Below, piece by piece: positions 37,501 to 48,750 of a stretch of DNA of 64,000 nt. Origin of the DNA: Embiotoca jacksoni (lineage: Eukaryota; Chordata; Actinopteri; Embiotocidae); contig JAKOON010000009.1 in the NCBI GenBank assembly GCA_022577435.1, positions 5,920,671 to 5,984,670 of the forward strand. The letters are read 5' to 3'. Numbering within the stretch: position 1 is the first letter of the stretch; every line of letters starts with the position of its first letter. The position numbers and the translations under genes are program-made. The notes beneath the pieces are model-generated. The model was not told the origin of the DNA. It did no database searches and worked only from the letters and a program-made list of their open reading frames with translations.

Positions 37501-40184
37501 TAAGATAGGTCACGGAGTAACCAAAGTTATTATAAATAATTCTTTGGTTAACATATTTGCAATTAAATAACAGTGACCAGCAGTTGCCAATTTATATTTA
37601 TCTAGATTTGCACATCACTTTGTCTTAACAAATAAATAAATACTTCAAAGAAAGTACAAGCTGCAATTAAATAACTTTCTTCCTAGAAATGTATAACTCA
37701 CATCAGTGACTGGCATTTCCCAGATAGTAAAACATTGTTGTTGTTTTTTTTTTTTTTAGCTTCGTTGAATGCTTCATGTTTCTGTAATCTTATTGCATGT
37801 GGAATAACACATGAGCACATATTACTCACGTTTCATGTGTCCCAAAAAAGAACACTTGGTACTTGTTTGAGGGCGACTTCACTGCTCCTTCGGGTAACTC
37901 GTCAATCTGTGAATTAAGAAGACAGCTTCTTAAAACAAAGGATGTTTATTAATTACAAAAAAATCGGTCAAATGTAAAACAGTAAGTCAAAAGTAGATTC
38001 TGACGTGGATGTCCCTGACAAATACAGAACCACAAAGTAAATAAAAAAAATTAAAAACCTATTCACAGCTGACTAATAACTGCAAAGGTTTAAGCCATTT
38101 TTTTTTTTCCTGAAAGTGTTAACTGACACATCAGACAGTCCAGACTGGATGGATTATTTTCATTGTTGATTCATCTTTTTAATGACTTCTTTTCTTATAA
38201 TCATAGCTTCTATGAATCATTGTGAAAGTATGTGAAAATAATGATGACAAGCTCATCACGAGGTGTGAAAGCTCAAGATAACATTGTAAAGTTGAAGAAG
38301 AAAAAAAAAAAAAAAAGGTTTACAATTTGATAACTTGAGAAGAGCAGCAAATCTTTGCATTTAAGCAGATATAAGTAGAACATATTTTGCGTTTCTCTTT
38401 GATAAATGACATTTACCTGATTATCAAAACTGCGGTTCATTAATTTTCTGTAAATCGACCAATGAGTGAACAGTTTTAACAGTGAGGGTCTTAAGTTTAC
38501 TTTCAGTTAATGGGACTGGACAGTTACGCAACACAATGGGAGTACTCTCCACAGCTAATTAAAATGGTTTTTGAGATGTTTGATGTAGTGCAACCAGCTG
38601 CAGCGTAATTCCCTCTAACTTTAAACTCCCAACGAGGCCGATGGGAGCAGGGGGTCACTGTTTAAACACCCTCGCAGTGCTCTGTTTGGACCCCACTACT
38701 CTGCCAATATTCAAAAAGAAAAGAGCGAGACACCGCGGCACACGAAAGCGCTGTTTTTGATGGGCAGGCATGGCGTCCGTTATAGCCTCTGCCAGATGGG
38801 CCTTTTGGCATTCCCAGATAGGACCGGTGTCGGGACAGGCGGGGCCGGGGGCCTGTGGCCTGTTGACATGAGGCCAAGCTGATAAGACTGAAAAAGGAGG
38901 GAACAGGCGCAGATCAATATACCGACACTAATGTCACTGCAGAGGGCGAAAGTGCAGATTCGTAGGTGTTTGAATTCAGACGTGTCCAATAAAAAAAACA
39001 ACAAGAGGTGGGTGGAAGTTGTTCATTCAGTTGTAATGAACGGTTGTTAACATCAAAGCTGAACCCGCGATCCAGTTGTTCCTGTTCCAACTGTGCAAGC
39101 CAGATGTGGTGTTATTTTTTGGTCGCGCACTTTTCTACAAAGCACTGCCTGATTTCCAATTCCTTATTTTATGTATACGAGCATGAAGTGACAAAAAAAA
39201 AAAAAAAAATACAAAAAAAAGAAGATAGAATAAAAACAAATAAAATAAAAAGAGAGCTTAAAAGTCCACATTTCCTGCTGCTGAATTATTAGGAAACACT
39301 TGACAGGTGTGTTTACGGAGCCGGTAGACATTACTGTTTTTGTTTTTTTTTTGTTTTTTTATTAGCCCGGAGCAAATTCAATTTCATCGTCTCGCAACAA
39401 GTGCGGGAGCGGGCGTGTTTTCCAAAGTGTTATAATAAAAAAAAAAAGTGTGCGGGCTCCACCAGCGGCCGTCGGTCTGTAATCCAAACGGTTCAAAAGG
39501 GGAAAAACAACAAAACTTATTAAAACCGCGTGGGTCGGTCAACTCCAACCGGTCCGTTAACCGTTAACGTTGACATCACCGTTCATTGTGTGAGCCAACG
39601 TTTTCTTACCGATTTTTAACGGTTACGAAAAAAAAAAAAAAGAAGAAGCTTTAAGTTAACCTAACGGCCCCCCCCTCCCCCTCCCCCCCTTTCTCCCGAA
39701 AAGCGGCACGAGAGAAAAAAAAAGCAGCATTTGTTGGCAAAAAAAAAAAAAAAAAAAAAAAGAGACGCTCGCAGGCAGCTTTCGGTGTTTTGAGTCCGCC
39801 GGAGCGGAGCGACGACGAGTCTCCGACACGACGAGTCAACCTGGAAGAAAATGTGCGAATGGCAGCAGCTGCGTGGTGCGTGAAACGGGTGACGCTGGCT
39901 AACACGACACAGCTAACGCTAACTCATGGTGGCTAACTTGCCGTTAGGCCTCGCAGGTAAACCGAGCAGGGGGAGGCGGGCAGGGAGGGAAGGCAGGGAG
40001 GGAAGGAAGGCAGCCGGGCGGACATGAACACCAAAACATGAAGATAGAAACAAGATCTCTCTCTCCCCCACTCTCCCCCCCACCGACGGGCGCTTACCCT
40101 CGCAGGCCAGTGTGGATACCCCTTCATTTTGGCAAACACCAGATCTCCAGGTTTGTACTCCTTTTGCCTGTTGGACCGCGGCAT
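34505..40184 (-). CDS. hdgf: Hepatoma-derived growth factor (PWWP-domain chromatin protein)
   Basis: This is a nuclear protein that binds DNA and methylated histone tails through its PWWP domain; family members are also reported as secreted growth factors. Six exons: 40098-40184, 37830-37906, 37033-37171, 36268-36426, 35977-36165 and 34505-34525. They total 672 nt and encode 223 aa (human about 240). The N-terminus MPRSNRQKEYKPGDLVFAKM and the PHWP form of the motif at residues 24-27 are diagnostic. The PWWP domain continues through KYQVFFFGTHETAFLGAKDL, and GLWEIENNPTV follows. The C-terminal half is acidic and lysine-rich, with probable nuclear localisation signals (GGNKRKAEE, SPKRPKDKE). 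The last exon adds only six residues and the stop. The C-terminus differs from the mammalian one. The gene is divergent from prcc, as in human synteny. Confidence 0.95.
36553..36690 (+). repeat. 71-bp tandem duplication with retroelement-like tail
   Basis: Two copies of a unit run from CATGCAAGAAATTTCCCCTC through GGGGATTAATAAAGTGAATA into an A-rich CAAAATCAAAAAT tail. The copies start at 36553 and 36624, so the period is 71 bp. The phrase TTCCCCTCGGGGATTAATAA is typical of the ends of fish interspersed elements. The repeat lies in the hdgf intron between exons 3 and 4. Confidence 0.75.
36930..36979. repeat. Perfect 23-bp inverted repeat with 4-nt loop
   Basis: Positions 36930-36952 and 36957-36979 are exact reverse complements (the left arm begins ACCCAGACAGACC, the right arm ends GGTCTGTCTGGGT). 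The loop is CATA. The hairpin lies in an hdgf intron, 53 bp from exon 3. No function is assigned. Confidence 0.9.
37907..40097 (-). other. hdgf: hdgf intron 1
   Basis: The intron is AT-rich at its 3' side, with many A and T runs. The 5' part (39.4-40.1 kb) is GC-rich with frequent CpG and is part of the promoter-proximal region. No exons are recognised. A 21-base A run lies at about 39740-39760. Confidence 0.55.
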
Positions 40185-40600
40185 GTCTCCGGCAGAAACG
40201 GCTGGTTTATTGTCAGATGTGTGTAATTAAAGCACCGTCACGCCGCGCTTGCTCCGGTCTCCGTCGCGGTCACAAACCTGCAGCAAACAAGCCCGAGTGT
40301 CGGTTTCTCATCCAAAACTGGAGCGAAGACGCGGCGGGCGACTTTTTTTTTTTTTTTTTTTTTTTTTTTCTCCTTTCCTCCTCTCCTCTCCTGCGGATTC
40401 AGTTCCGCGCACTTTCAACAAGAATATTTACACGGTTCAATCTCTCTCCCCGGATACACGCGGTAAAATGCGCTAATCGGCATAAACGTTGTCCCACAGT
40501 CAACTGGCTCGTCCCTCGGATTATTTGGGTTTGAAATTGAAACCCGCTTCCCTCTTTGCAGACGCGCCCCCAGCTGCCTGAATCCGCAACCGGCAGCGCC
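39400..40600 (-). promoter_or_regulatory. hdgf: CpG-rich promoter region of hdgf
   Basis: GC and CpG content rise clearly on both sides of the hdgf start codon, in contrast to the AT-rich flanks. This fits a CpG-island promoter of a broadly expressed gene. A T run at about 40344-40369 interrupts the 5' side. The transcription start was not pinpointed. Confidence 0.5.
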
Positions 40601-40969
40601 CCTGTTGACCAAAACATCTCGGTGCATTTGCTCAAATAAAACAAACTCATTTAAGGAGGGCAAACTCAAAACTTTCAAAAAGTAACATGTAATTTGGGCC
40701 TCGAAGGGATTCACCCAAAAGTAAATTGACTGAGTTAATTTACGGCGATTTAGTCCTCTGCGACCACTTTTTTTTTTTCCCCATGCTGGGGGTCTATATA
40801 GCCTATGTTGTGTGATAATGCTTGAATAAACACACACATTTATGAATATTTAAGGTACAAAACCAAAATTATAAAGGTCTTAAAATAAATTGTCGACGCG
40901 AAGGCCCTCTTAAAACTGGGACTCAGTGGATCAGTTAAAATAGAAGTGGGATTATATGATGTAGGTTAC

Positions 40970-41544
40970 TTAGGTTAGGTAGTTACTTTATTAATCCCCG
41001 AGGGGACATTTTTTTCGCTACAGCAGCATACAGAAGCAACAAGATAATAATAGAACAATAGAAAGCAATAAAATAGCAGTCAAATTATAAAATATAAATA
41101 TAAAATGCACAGTATATACAGTGTATACAGTACAGTATATATCTATATATATTATATTATATATTATATACTGATCCATAGTAAATGTATTATTTTCAGT
41201 AAATGGGGAGGTCAGTAAACCCCTCAGTTTGAGGAACTAGGCAGCTGAATCGGTCATCAACAAATTATATTTTAGCCACCTAAAAGAAGGCCCACCCCAA
41301 AAAATAAATAAATAAATAAATAATCTAGATCCGTTTACATTTGGGATGTTTTCACCACTTCACCTTGCTGTCATACAGCCCTTTGTGATGGAGAATGGAC
41401 TTTGGTGTTTTCGTTTGGATCTGAACATTTCAAAACACCAGTACTCACACAATAACACAAACGTATATTATCTTATTGCTTCTGTATGCTGCTGTAGCGA
41501 AAAAAAATTCCCCTCGGGATTAATAAAGTAACGACCTAACCTAA
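40970..41544. mobile_element. Foldback/MITE-like element with about 80-bp terminal inverted repeats
   Basis: The left arm (about 40970-41050) starts TAGGTTAGG and contains ACTTTATTAATCCCCGAGGG and TCGCTACAGCAGCATACAGA. The right arm (about 41466-41544) is its reverse complement with only a few mismatches and one or two indels. The roughly 415-bp interior carries an AT-rich part with TATA-type microsatellite sequence and no transposase. The arms also contain the ATTAATCCCC phrase seen at 36.55 kb, so the element may have formed from two inverted retroelement ends. Confidence 0.75.
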
Positions 41545-41549
41545 CGTAC

Positions 41550-42555
41550 CCATGGAGGCAGTAGTAGGCCGGCAGCTCCTGTATTTTGCGTAGTAAATTC
41601 ACTGTTTCCATCAAGTGACTCTGGTGCTTTGTAGTAGTAAAATTACATACTGCTGCTTGACTCTCCATAGGAGGGGGATGTAAGTACCTCACACAACCCC
41701 TCCTCAAACAAACCAAACTACACCTTTATGGCCCAGGATGTCAGTTAATGTGCTTTAGTGGTGCATTTTTTTTCTAAACAAATTTCCGGCCAACATTGAA
41801 ACAAACCTTTAGCTTTTGGGTTCTTATTGTGGTTGGCAACTTTGCAATCAGTCTTTTTTTAATCCCCCAAACGTAAGCCCTCATTTCAGTCATATGTAGA
41901 ATAAACATTTTTAATTGTTTGATGTAGTTATTTCAAATGTTTAATGAGATACAACTGGTTAAAAACAAGAACCTGTGCAATGCGACCCGTCATCAATCAG
42001 GGCACACATATCTCACACTTCTTTCATTTTCTTTCTCATGAAAGGGTCTTTTTTTAAAAAAAATTGTTCCCACAAAGTTTGAACAACTATTATTATATGC
42101 AGTAACATTATTCTTTTTTTCCTTCCTTAACTTGAACACATGGACAAGTTATAGTTGTCATAATCCCCTGGGGTTTTCGATTTGAACACAGGATATTTCG
42201 GGGGAAATAATGTAGGTCTACAAATACAGTATCACTCAGCTGCATTGTCATAATTGTAGAATAATTAAAACAACTTCACTTCGTTTGCTAAAGGTTTGCT
42301 ACATTTTTTTCCCCTAAAAGATACTGCGATCATGACCACAATGTCCTGAATTGTTGCTACATTCCTGATCATCAAAGGATTATTATAAGAAAATAGATTT
42401 TGCAGTCGCTGTAAATTGATGTTTATTTACACTCCGTCCGCTGGGGGGCGCTAAAAGCCCCGAAGTTGTTGACTACCTAACGACAAATAGACGAAGAAAA
42501 GAAAGCTGCGCACAAAACTGCGCAGTTGTCGTTTCATTCGTCGCGAAAGATGGAG
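41550..42555. other. Spacer between hdgf and prcc
   Basis: No coding sequence is recognised in this divergent intergenic stretch. It is AT-rich up to about 42400 and then becomes CpG-rich toward the prcc transcription start. Confidence 0.5.
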
Positions 42556-43044
42556 GCGAATGTTTTGGTGGAGTCCAGGAACTAACGAGCCCAGTTCATC
42601 GGCGTAACAACCCACTAAAGTGTGGCATTTTTGTTGTAAAACAATACAGCTGCCGCATCAGGTGGTGCAATTTTATGCGCAATTATAGTTTTGAGACGAA
42701 TTTAACTTTTCGAAGGAAGAAACGGTGAGTGAGCTGATGCTGTTTGCTGTGGTGGCCTAGCTAACACCAGCTAGCTCTGTGAAGTTGGACAGTCCTTTCA
42801 ATTAATCGGCTCACCGGGAGGTTCTCCTTTAACCTGCCGTGTTCCCGCGATACTACAGCTACACCGGGGAACTATTTTGAAACCACTGTGCAAAGATTAT
42901 TATTGGGGGTTTTTTTGGGGGTTTTTTTTTTACCTTTTAATTGAAGCCTGTGTTGAGCACGGCTTCTTGAGACCCAATTCAAGAAGTGCTCATCCATGTC
43001 CACGAGTTTCTGCAGAATATTAATCCTCAGTAGAATCAGCAACC
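42430..43044 (+). promoter_or_regulatory. prcc: prcc promoter and non-coding first exon
   Basis: A CpG-richer block begins near 42430. A donor (AACG|GTGAGTGAG) at 42724/42725 closes a likely untranslated exon starting near 42560. An acceptor (TTTCTGCAG) ends at 43015, so the coding exon begins at 43016, 29 bases before the ATG. The start itself was not located. Confidence 0.55.
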
Positions 43045-46000
43045 ATGTCATTAGTCGCCTACGGCAGCAGTGATGAGAGCGACTCGGAGGAAACCTCCAT
43101 CCCCGCCGCGGCGGAGAGCAAACCGGGCGCCGGGGGGCTTTTCTCGCGCCTGCCTGCTCCTAGAAAGACGGGATCGGCAGGAAGGTCCGACGGACCAAGC
43201 CATGAAACGAGAGCAAGCCCTTCAGCGGCGGACAGCCAGACCGCCGACGACCTAGAGCCTCAGCCGTCGAAAGGAGGCTTATTCTCCAGTCTGCCCAAGC
43301 CGAGGAAACGAACAGAACCTGTAAAGATAACCGTACCGCAGATCCAGAGACGGGATGTGAGTACCGAGTCAGTTCAGACCTTTGCTGGTAGCAGGTCGTC
43401 TCCGCTGTGACAGGAGATCAGGTTGTAATCCATAACCTATTCATTTATTTTCCGTAGTCTGACTCCGATGACGACGAACCAGCAAAGAAGAAAGTACAAC
43501 CTCAGGTAAGTAAACGGTTGTCGCTCTGCCACTTCCCTCTTTTGTGCTTCTCCGTGATTCTAACCCTTTAAATGAGGCTAAAAGAACAGATAAAGAAGGA
43601 CTTATAGATTGACAATATGCTATTTTGTTTTGTTTTTCTCCACCAGGGTGCGAGCTCAGGCCTGTCTTCCCTTCTGCCACAACCCAAAAACCTGACGGTG
43701 AAGGAGACGGACAGACCTCTGATCCCTCATGCGCTCACCAAACGGCAAGAAGCCAAAGGACCCAAACCCGGAGCTCCTGCTCAGGGTCTGCTTGGTTCTA
43801 GTGCGTCTCCCTCTGCTATTAAAGCTGCAGCCAAGTCAGCAGCCCTGCAGCTAGCAAGACAAATAGCCACAGACGACCAGGACGAGGAGGACATAACCCC
43901 ACAGAACTACTTTTCCCTCGGCGAGAGCTCCCAGCCTCTCCCCGCTGTTGTCCCAAGCTTAGACCCTGAACCAGGAGCCCCCGCAGCCCCCGCAGCCCCC
44001 GCAGCCTCCGCAGCCCCCGCAACCTCCGCACCCCCCACGCCCCCCACATCCCCCGCAGCCTCCGCAGCCTCTGCATCCCCCGCGGCCTCCGCAGAGTCCC
44101 TCCCCGTCACAGCCGCCGATGAGCCGGGACAGTCTGACGCCCCTCTCGACTTTGGGGGGAACCATGAGGCTGCTGGTGCATGGGGAGGTCAATATCCCCA
44201 GGTTCAACAACCCATAGCAGGCCCAGAGGCTTTCCCTCAGGTAACAATGACTACATTCTGCATATGACTTTCTAAACCGCTTCAGGTTCAGGCCACACGT
44301 TATATTTAAAATGTCGTCCTCCCTTCAGGTAGCTTTCGGTTCGGTTTGCGGCATGCCTGCACTTGAATTCCATCCAGCGACATACCTTAGACACCGTTTA
44401 CAGGACAAACGACACAACGGGCTCAGAAATACAAGAGCCACGTAGCAACATGCAGCGACACCCGCACTGCCATCCAGAACAGACACTGTGCTTCTTAATC
44501 TATAGTCCCGACTGTGAAAGGCACTTACAACAATTCAGGAAAACCCAGAGGTCTCGCTGTCAAAATGAGATCATCTCCACGGTAAACCAACATGAATGAA
44601 TTTAAGTGACATTGTACTTTGTCCTCGCCCTTTTGACAGGGATACTACACTGAGCCATACTACCAAGATCCGAACAGCGGACAGGCAGAGGCTGAAGAGC
44701 CTGGGCAGTCCGCCATGTTTGACGATGAAGCGGTAAGAACTGCGCTGCTTCTTTGCCTCATTTTGCTAATTGTGCATCCATGATCGGTCCCGTCATCACT
44801 CTCGAGTTTAGGCTCAACAGTAGCTCCTGCTTCAACAGAAGTATATGTGCGTTTGTCCAACTGCTCTCGTCTTGCCGTCCTGCAGTTCATGCGGTTGCAG
44901 GGGAAAAGAAACAGAGGCAAAGAGGAGGTGAAGTTTCTGGAGATCAAAGGAGACGACCAGCTGAGCGGAAACCAGCAGTGGATGACCAAGAGCATGACGG
45001 AGGAAAAGCAGAACCGCCAGTCCTTTAGCAAGGTGACCTGACCAGCTTTGTGTCACTCAGTGTTTTGCATGGAAGCCCAGAAAACCCGACGGGGACGTGT
45101 GAAAGAGGGCTCTCGGGTTCATGTTTGTTTGTTGAATGCGAGAGGAAAGAGGTGATGTTGGCTTTTGTGCAACGTGGATTTAAACTCATTTTAGACTGGG
45201 AACAAACTGAAGCTGTAAAATATTTGATGGCCTCCAATGGGAACATTTGAAGGGAAAGGCAATGCCTCTCGAGATTCCTACAAAATAAAACAAATTGCCG
45301 GTGGGCTTGATACTGGCAGGGTTGTTACGTGAATGATTTGATGCAAGTCAAATAGCATGTGAACTCTAAATATGCGAGGATGTCAAAGCCTTTTGGATAG
45401 AAACAAATGATTTAAGTGTGAAGGTCATGAGACTGTCAGGAACACTTTCTGTAATTTAATGCATCTTTTTCTCTACTTTCCTGCAGAAAAAAGGAGAACA
45501 GCCGACGGGACAACAGCGACGCAAGCATCAGATAACATATCTTATTCACCAGGTGAGCCGTGCCGAAGTGCGACTTAAATCTTTCAGCGCTTGCATGGTG
45601 TAAATTTTAAGGATCGCACCTCATATTTGACACGAGCTGTTTAGTCAGTGATATGCCGCACATATTGTACCACCAAAAGCATTTCTCATCCCTCTGTCAT
45701 GCGCAACTGTCGCTTCGTGCCGATATTGATTTAACTAACGGAATATATTGCAGCTCGGGGAGAAGAGCTCATAGTCCCGGACTGACCTAACAAATAAATA
45801 TACCAACACTCTTTGAGCCGGTTTTGAAGGCGATACAGAGCAGGGTGGAAGTCAGGAGTTTCTAGAAGTCCTACGCTCAGTGTGACCCGTCTGCACACAT
45901 CCAGTTCCAGGTTGCCGGCTGCTTTGCCTGTTTGCACAGAGCTAACCTCCAGCCTTGTGTCAATTACTGTGTGCCAGTGATTTTATACGATAAGCTGCAA

Positions 46001-46528
46001 GAAAACTTCACCACAACTCCTTAAGTTTACACAAGGCATTCTGGTAAGCTAAAAATAAGTCAACGGTATCTCTTTGCCAGCACTTGTAGATTTCAGTGCA
46101 AATGGCTATTTAGTATATCATTTTGAGTGCTCATCATACAGGAGGCGTGATTTGGTGTTATTCAAAATCTGGCTGAGCGCAGTGGGCGGGGATTTATTTA
46201 CATTGTTCACAACTCGCACACCTGACTTTAGCTTCTCTGAACCAAGATTTTCCCCTTTGTTTCTCTGGTAGTCTGACCCCCATGTTAAACCTGCATACCG
46301 ATAACAGATCCCATAATAGTGACAAAATGATCACGCCTAAAAGTTTATGAAAACAGATGTGGCTGTTTCTTCTATTTTCATTTGAAAAAAAATGAAAATA
46401 GCTCCAAATGATGAAGAATTTTTCTCTTTGTTGTTTTCCAGGCAAAGGAGCGTGAGCTGGAGCTAAAGAACAGCTGGGCAGATAACAAACTGACCCGCCG
46501 GCAGACCCAGGCCAAATATGGTTTCTAA
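43045..46528 (+). CDS. prcc: Proline-rich protein PRCC (mitotic checkpoint / splicing-associated factor)
   Basis: PRCC is a nuclear protein known from the PRCC-TFE3 fusion of papillary renal carcinoma; it interacts with MAD2B and associates with pre-mRNA splicing factors. Seven coding exons: 43045-43356, 43458-43505, 43647-44240, 44640-44732, 44886-45032, 45487-45552 and 46442-46528. They total 1347 nt and give 448 aa (human 491). The N-terminus MSLVAYGSSDESDSEE and the repeated GGLFSxLPxPRK motif match the family. The C-terminus is almost identical to the mammalian one, with FMRLQGKRNRGKEE, KGDDQLSGNQQWMTKS, RRKHQITYLIHQAKERELEL and QTQAKYGF. The middle exon carries an Ala/Pro-rich tract. 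All introns have GT-AG ends and phase 0 junctions. Confidence 0.96.
43975..44100 (+). repeat. prcc: GCAGCCCCC-type 9-bp repeat in prcc exon 3
   Basis: About 14 units of GCAGCCCCC, GCAGCCTCC or close variants encode Ala-Ala/Pro-Ala and Ser alternation (APAAPAAPAASAAPATSAPP). It is in frame and lengthens the proline-rich region. The period being a multiple of three opens glycine- and cysteine-rich frames on the opposite strand, which are shadows. Confidence 0.9.
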
Positions 46529-47055
46529 ATGTCATAACTGTGGACTCTGATGGCATACAGAAACCCTGCAACAGAAATTAGAGTAGAGCTTTCCACATTT
46601 ACCCACATAAAGGGAAAAATTGTGTTTAGTTTAAGTATACAAACCTTCAAACTGATTATTTTCTTCCTGCCCTTAATCCTGTTATTTGTGTTGAATTGTT
46701 AATATTCAGTAGTTCTTTTGGTCAATTGTTTCATATCTTATTTGTGAAAGCAGTCACAGCCACTCCACTCTCCACTCTTCACTCTCCACTCAGTAATTTA
46801 CAGTAAATATAGGCACTATTCCTCCATGAGACTGAAACTGAATTTTTTTAAAGGTACCTTTTGCGAATCAGTGGCAAAAAAAACCATGCAATTTGATCAC
46901 CATAAATGTTTTTCCTTTGAATGTTGTTTCCCTCCTGTTCGTGACGTACTTTGAGGTGTGACATTGTTTTGGTGGTCAAACACGACTCTACTAAAAGGTT
47001 TGGTTCTCTGGGAATTATACAGTTACAATAAAATGTCGCTGTTGATCATGAGAAA
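46529..47055 (+). other. prcc: prcc 3' UTR
   Basis: The sequence runs from the stop codon to an AATAAA signal at 47027-47032. The transcript is inferred to end shortly after, near 47.05 kb. Confidence 0.6.
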
Positions 47056-48740
47056 CGAGCGGCGGTCAAAAGAAAGCGGTGACGTGTTGCATATTTTTAC
47101 ATCAAATCAACATCTTCGCAATGAATATCAGAATATGTATGTTGCAGTTGGTTGTTTCTCATTAAATTAAAATTTAAAAGTTTTGCATATAAATGTAGCC
47201 ATTTTCTTCTTTTTTTAATTAATTTTTTTCTATTTTTCATTTCTTTTGGCAGAAAACTGAGTTCACAGGGAACCAAACATTTTCAGCTGCCGTAGCTGTA
47301 TTCAAGACCAGAAAAACATCTCGAGTTTTACCTGCTGCATCCAGCCAGTGATGCTTCGTTTCAGCATCCTGAACTGGATACGTGCATAATTACCCGTTAT
47401 GTACCGTGAATATTCTCCAAAAGGGGATGGCATTCATTTTAGGTTGATAGCTTATTCTCCGGTATGCCCGAATTCCGTAACTGCAGTTTTCAATATGCTG
47501 GGTCAGCATTTTCTGTGTTCCTGACCTGTCCTTTGCCAGAGAGCCCGAGTGTTTTGAATTACAAAAACCTTTGTTTGAGGAAACGTTCACTGAACTGTGT
47601 CAGAAGGTCAAATAAAACACTGCCGTTCTCTTCTGGTTTGGAGAAGACTGCGGTTTTCTTTTCCAGATGGAAAGAGGTCGATCTTCAGACTTTTCCACAC
47701 TGCAAAGTTGTCTTTTAAATGACTACTGAAGCTTCGATATTTTATTATTATATATTATTATTTATGTGGCTTTTCACCTTTCCGTAAACAACCCTCCATC
47801 GGTATTCTGTTCGTTCTCAAAGAGCAGCAATGTGAACCCACAAACCAGCCTGCATCCAAGTGTAGTACTCCCCATACCTGTTGGATTTTCCAAATATGAA
47901 CTGCCGTGGGCGGCGGCGGCTCGCTGCATTAACACACGCACAACCTGATCTGCCTCAAAGCTTCGTGTGTTGGGCAGAAACATAACGCATCCAAATGTTA
48001 TGCAAACGACTGCCAGCGCTTGTGTAAGAGTGCATTTACGCACTTGGCACGGAGCCGACGGTCAGATCACATATCCTCACGCGTAACTTTAACAGGAATA
48101 AAAGTCACAAAGCTTAAAACTCTTTGACTTCAGGTCTCATGTAAAGTCTAGCAAAACACACACACACACACGAGTGTATTGGCACCCAGATTCTAAATTT
48201 ATTGACTAATGTAGTTAATGGCGTTGCCAGGAGTGCCCAGTTTTGTTTCACCTTGTTTTTATTGTGCAGTTAAAATCGATGAATAAATCTTGGATTTTCT
48301 TGTCTCCGTACCTGCAGGGCAGTTTACTGTTGTTTCACAATAATGCAGGGAAAATAATAAAAGATTATATTATCCCACAGTTCCCTACCTACCCAGCAGC
48401 TAACTCTGTCCTTCGATGTAAAACCTTAAAAAAAGATCCTCCCACTATCAAACGGCCGATGACCTTTTATTTTACTGCACAGTCTATTTTTTTCCCTCTG
48501 AATTCTAAACTGGATCAAAGTTTATTCTTACATTTGTTCCGACACATTTAGATTACATTATTTTAACGGCGCACTAACCAGCAGGAGAACGCACCGAGAG
48601 CGACGGGCCAGATTGTGTTGACTTTCTAAATATTTGTCCGGTGTATTTTCTGAGAATGATCGCACAGACACAGTTGTTTTATGCACGCGTGTTGTATTAC
48701 AGACAAAAACTATCCACTGCAGTTTTACGGACGCGTTCAT
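47056..48740. other. Spacer between convergent prcc and mrpl9
   Basis: No gene is recognised. It contains a short CA repeat at about 48157-48172 and low-complexity AT-rich stretches. Plus-strand TTTATT at about 48199 could serve as an mrpl9 polyadenylation signal on the minus strand. Open frames here lack recognisable content. Confidence 0.5.
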
Positions 48741-48750
48741 TTGGAGTCCC

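Noticed and set aside
39651..39905. Minus-strand frame with an upstream ATG in hdgf intron 1
   Set aside because: Phenylalanine run from a poly-A tract and no domain; it is intronic and GC-biased by the promoter region.
41346..41531. Open frame of 61 residues inside the foldback element
   Set aside because: It runs into the terminal inverted repeat and has no similarity to a transposase.
43819..44210. Glycine- and cysteine-rich minus-strand frames opposite prcc exon 3
   Set aside because: They arise from the 9-bp GCAGCC-type repeat, and prcc on the plus strand is certain from its conserved exons.
44363..44599. Possible extra prcc exon between exons 3 and 4
   Set aside because: Exons 3 and 4 already join in phase and no flanking acceptor/donor pair with family-like sequence is visible.
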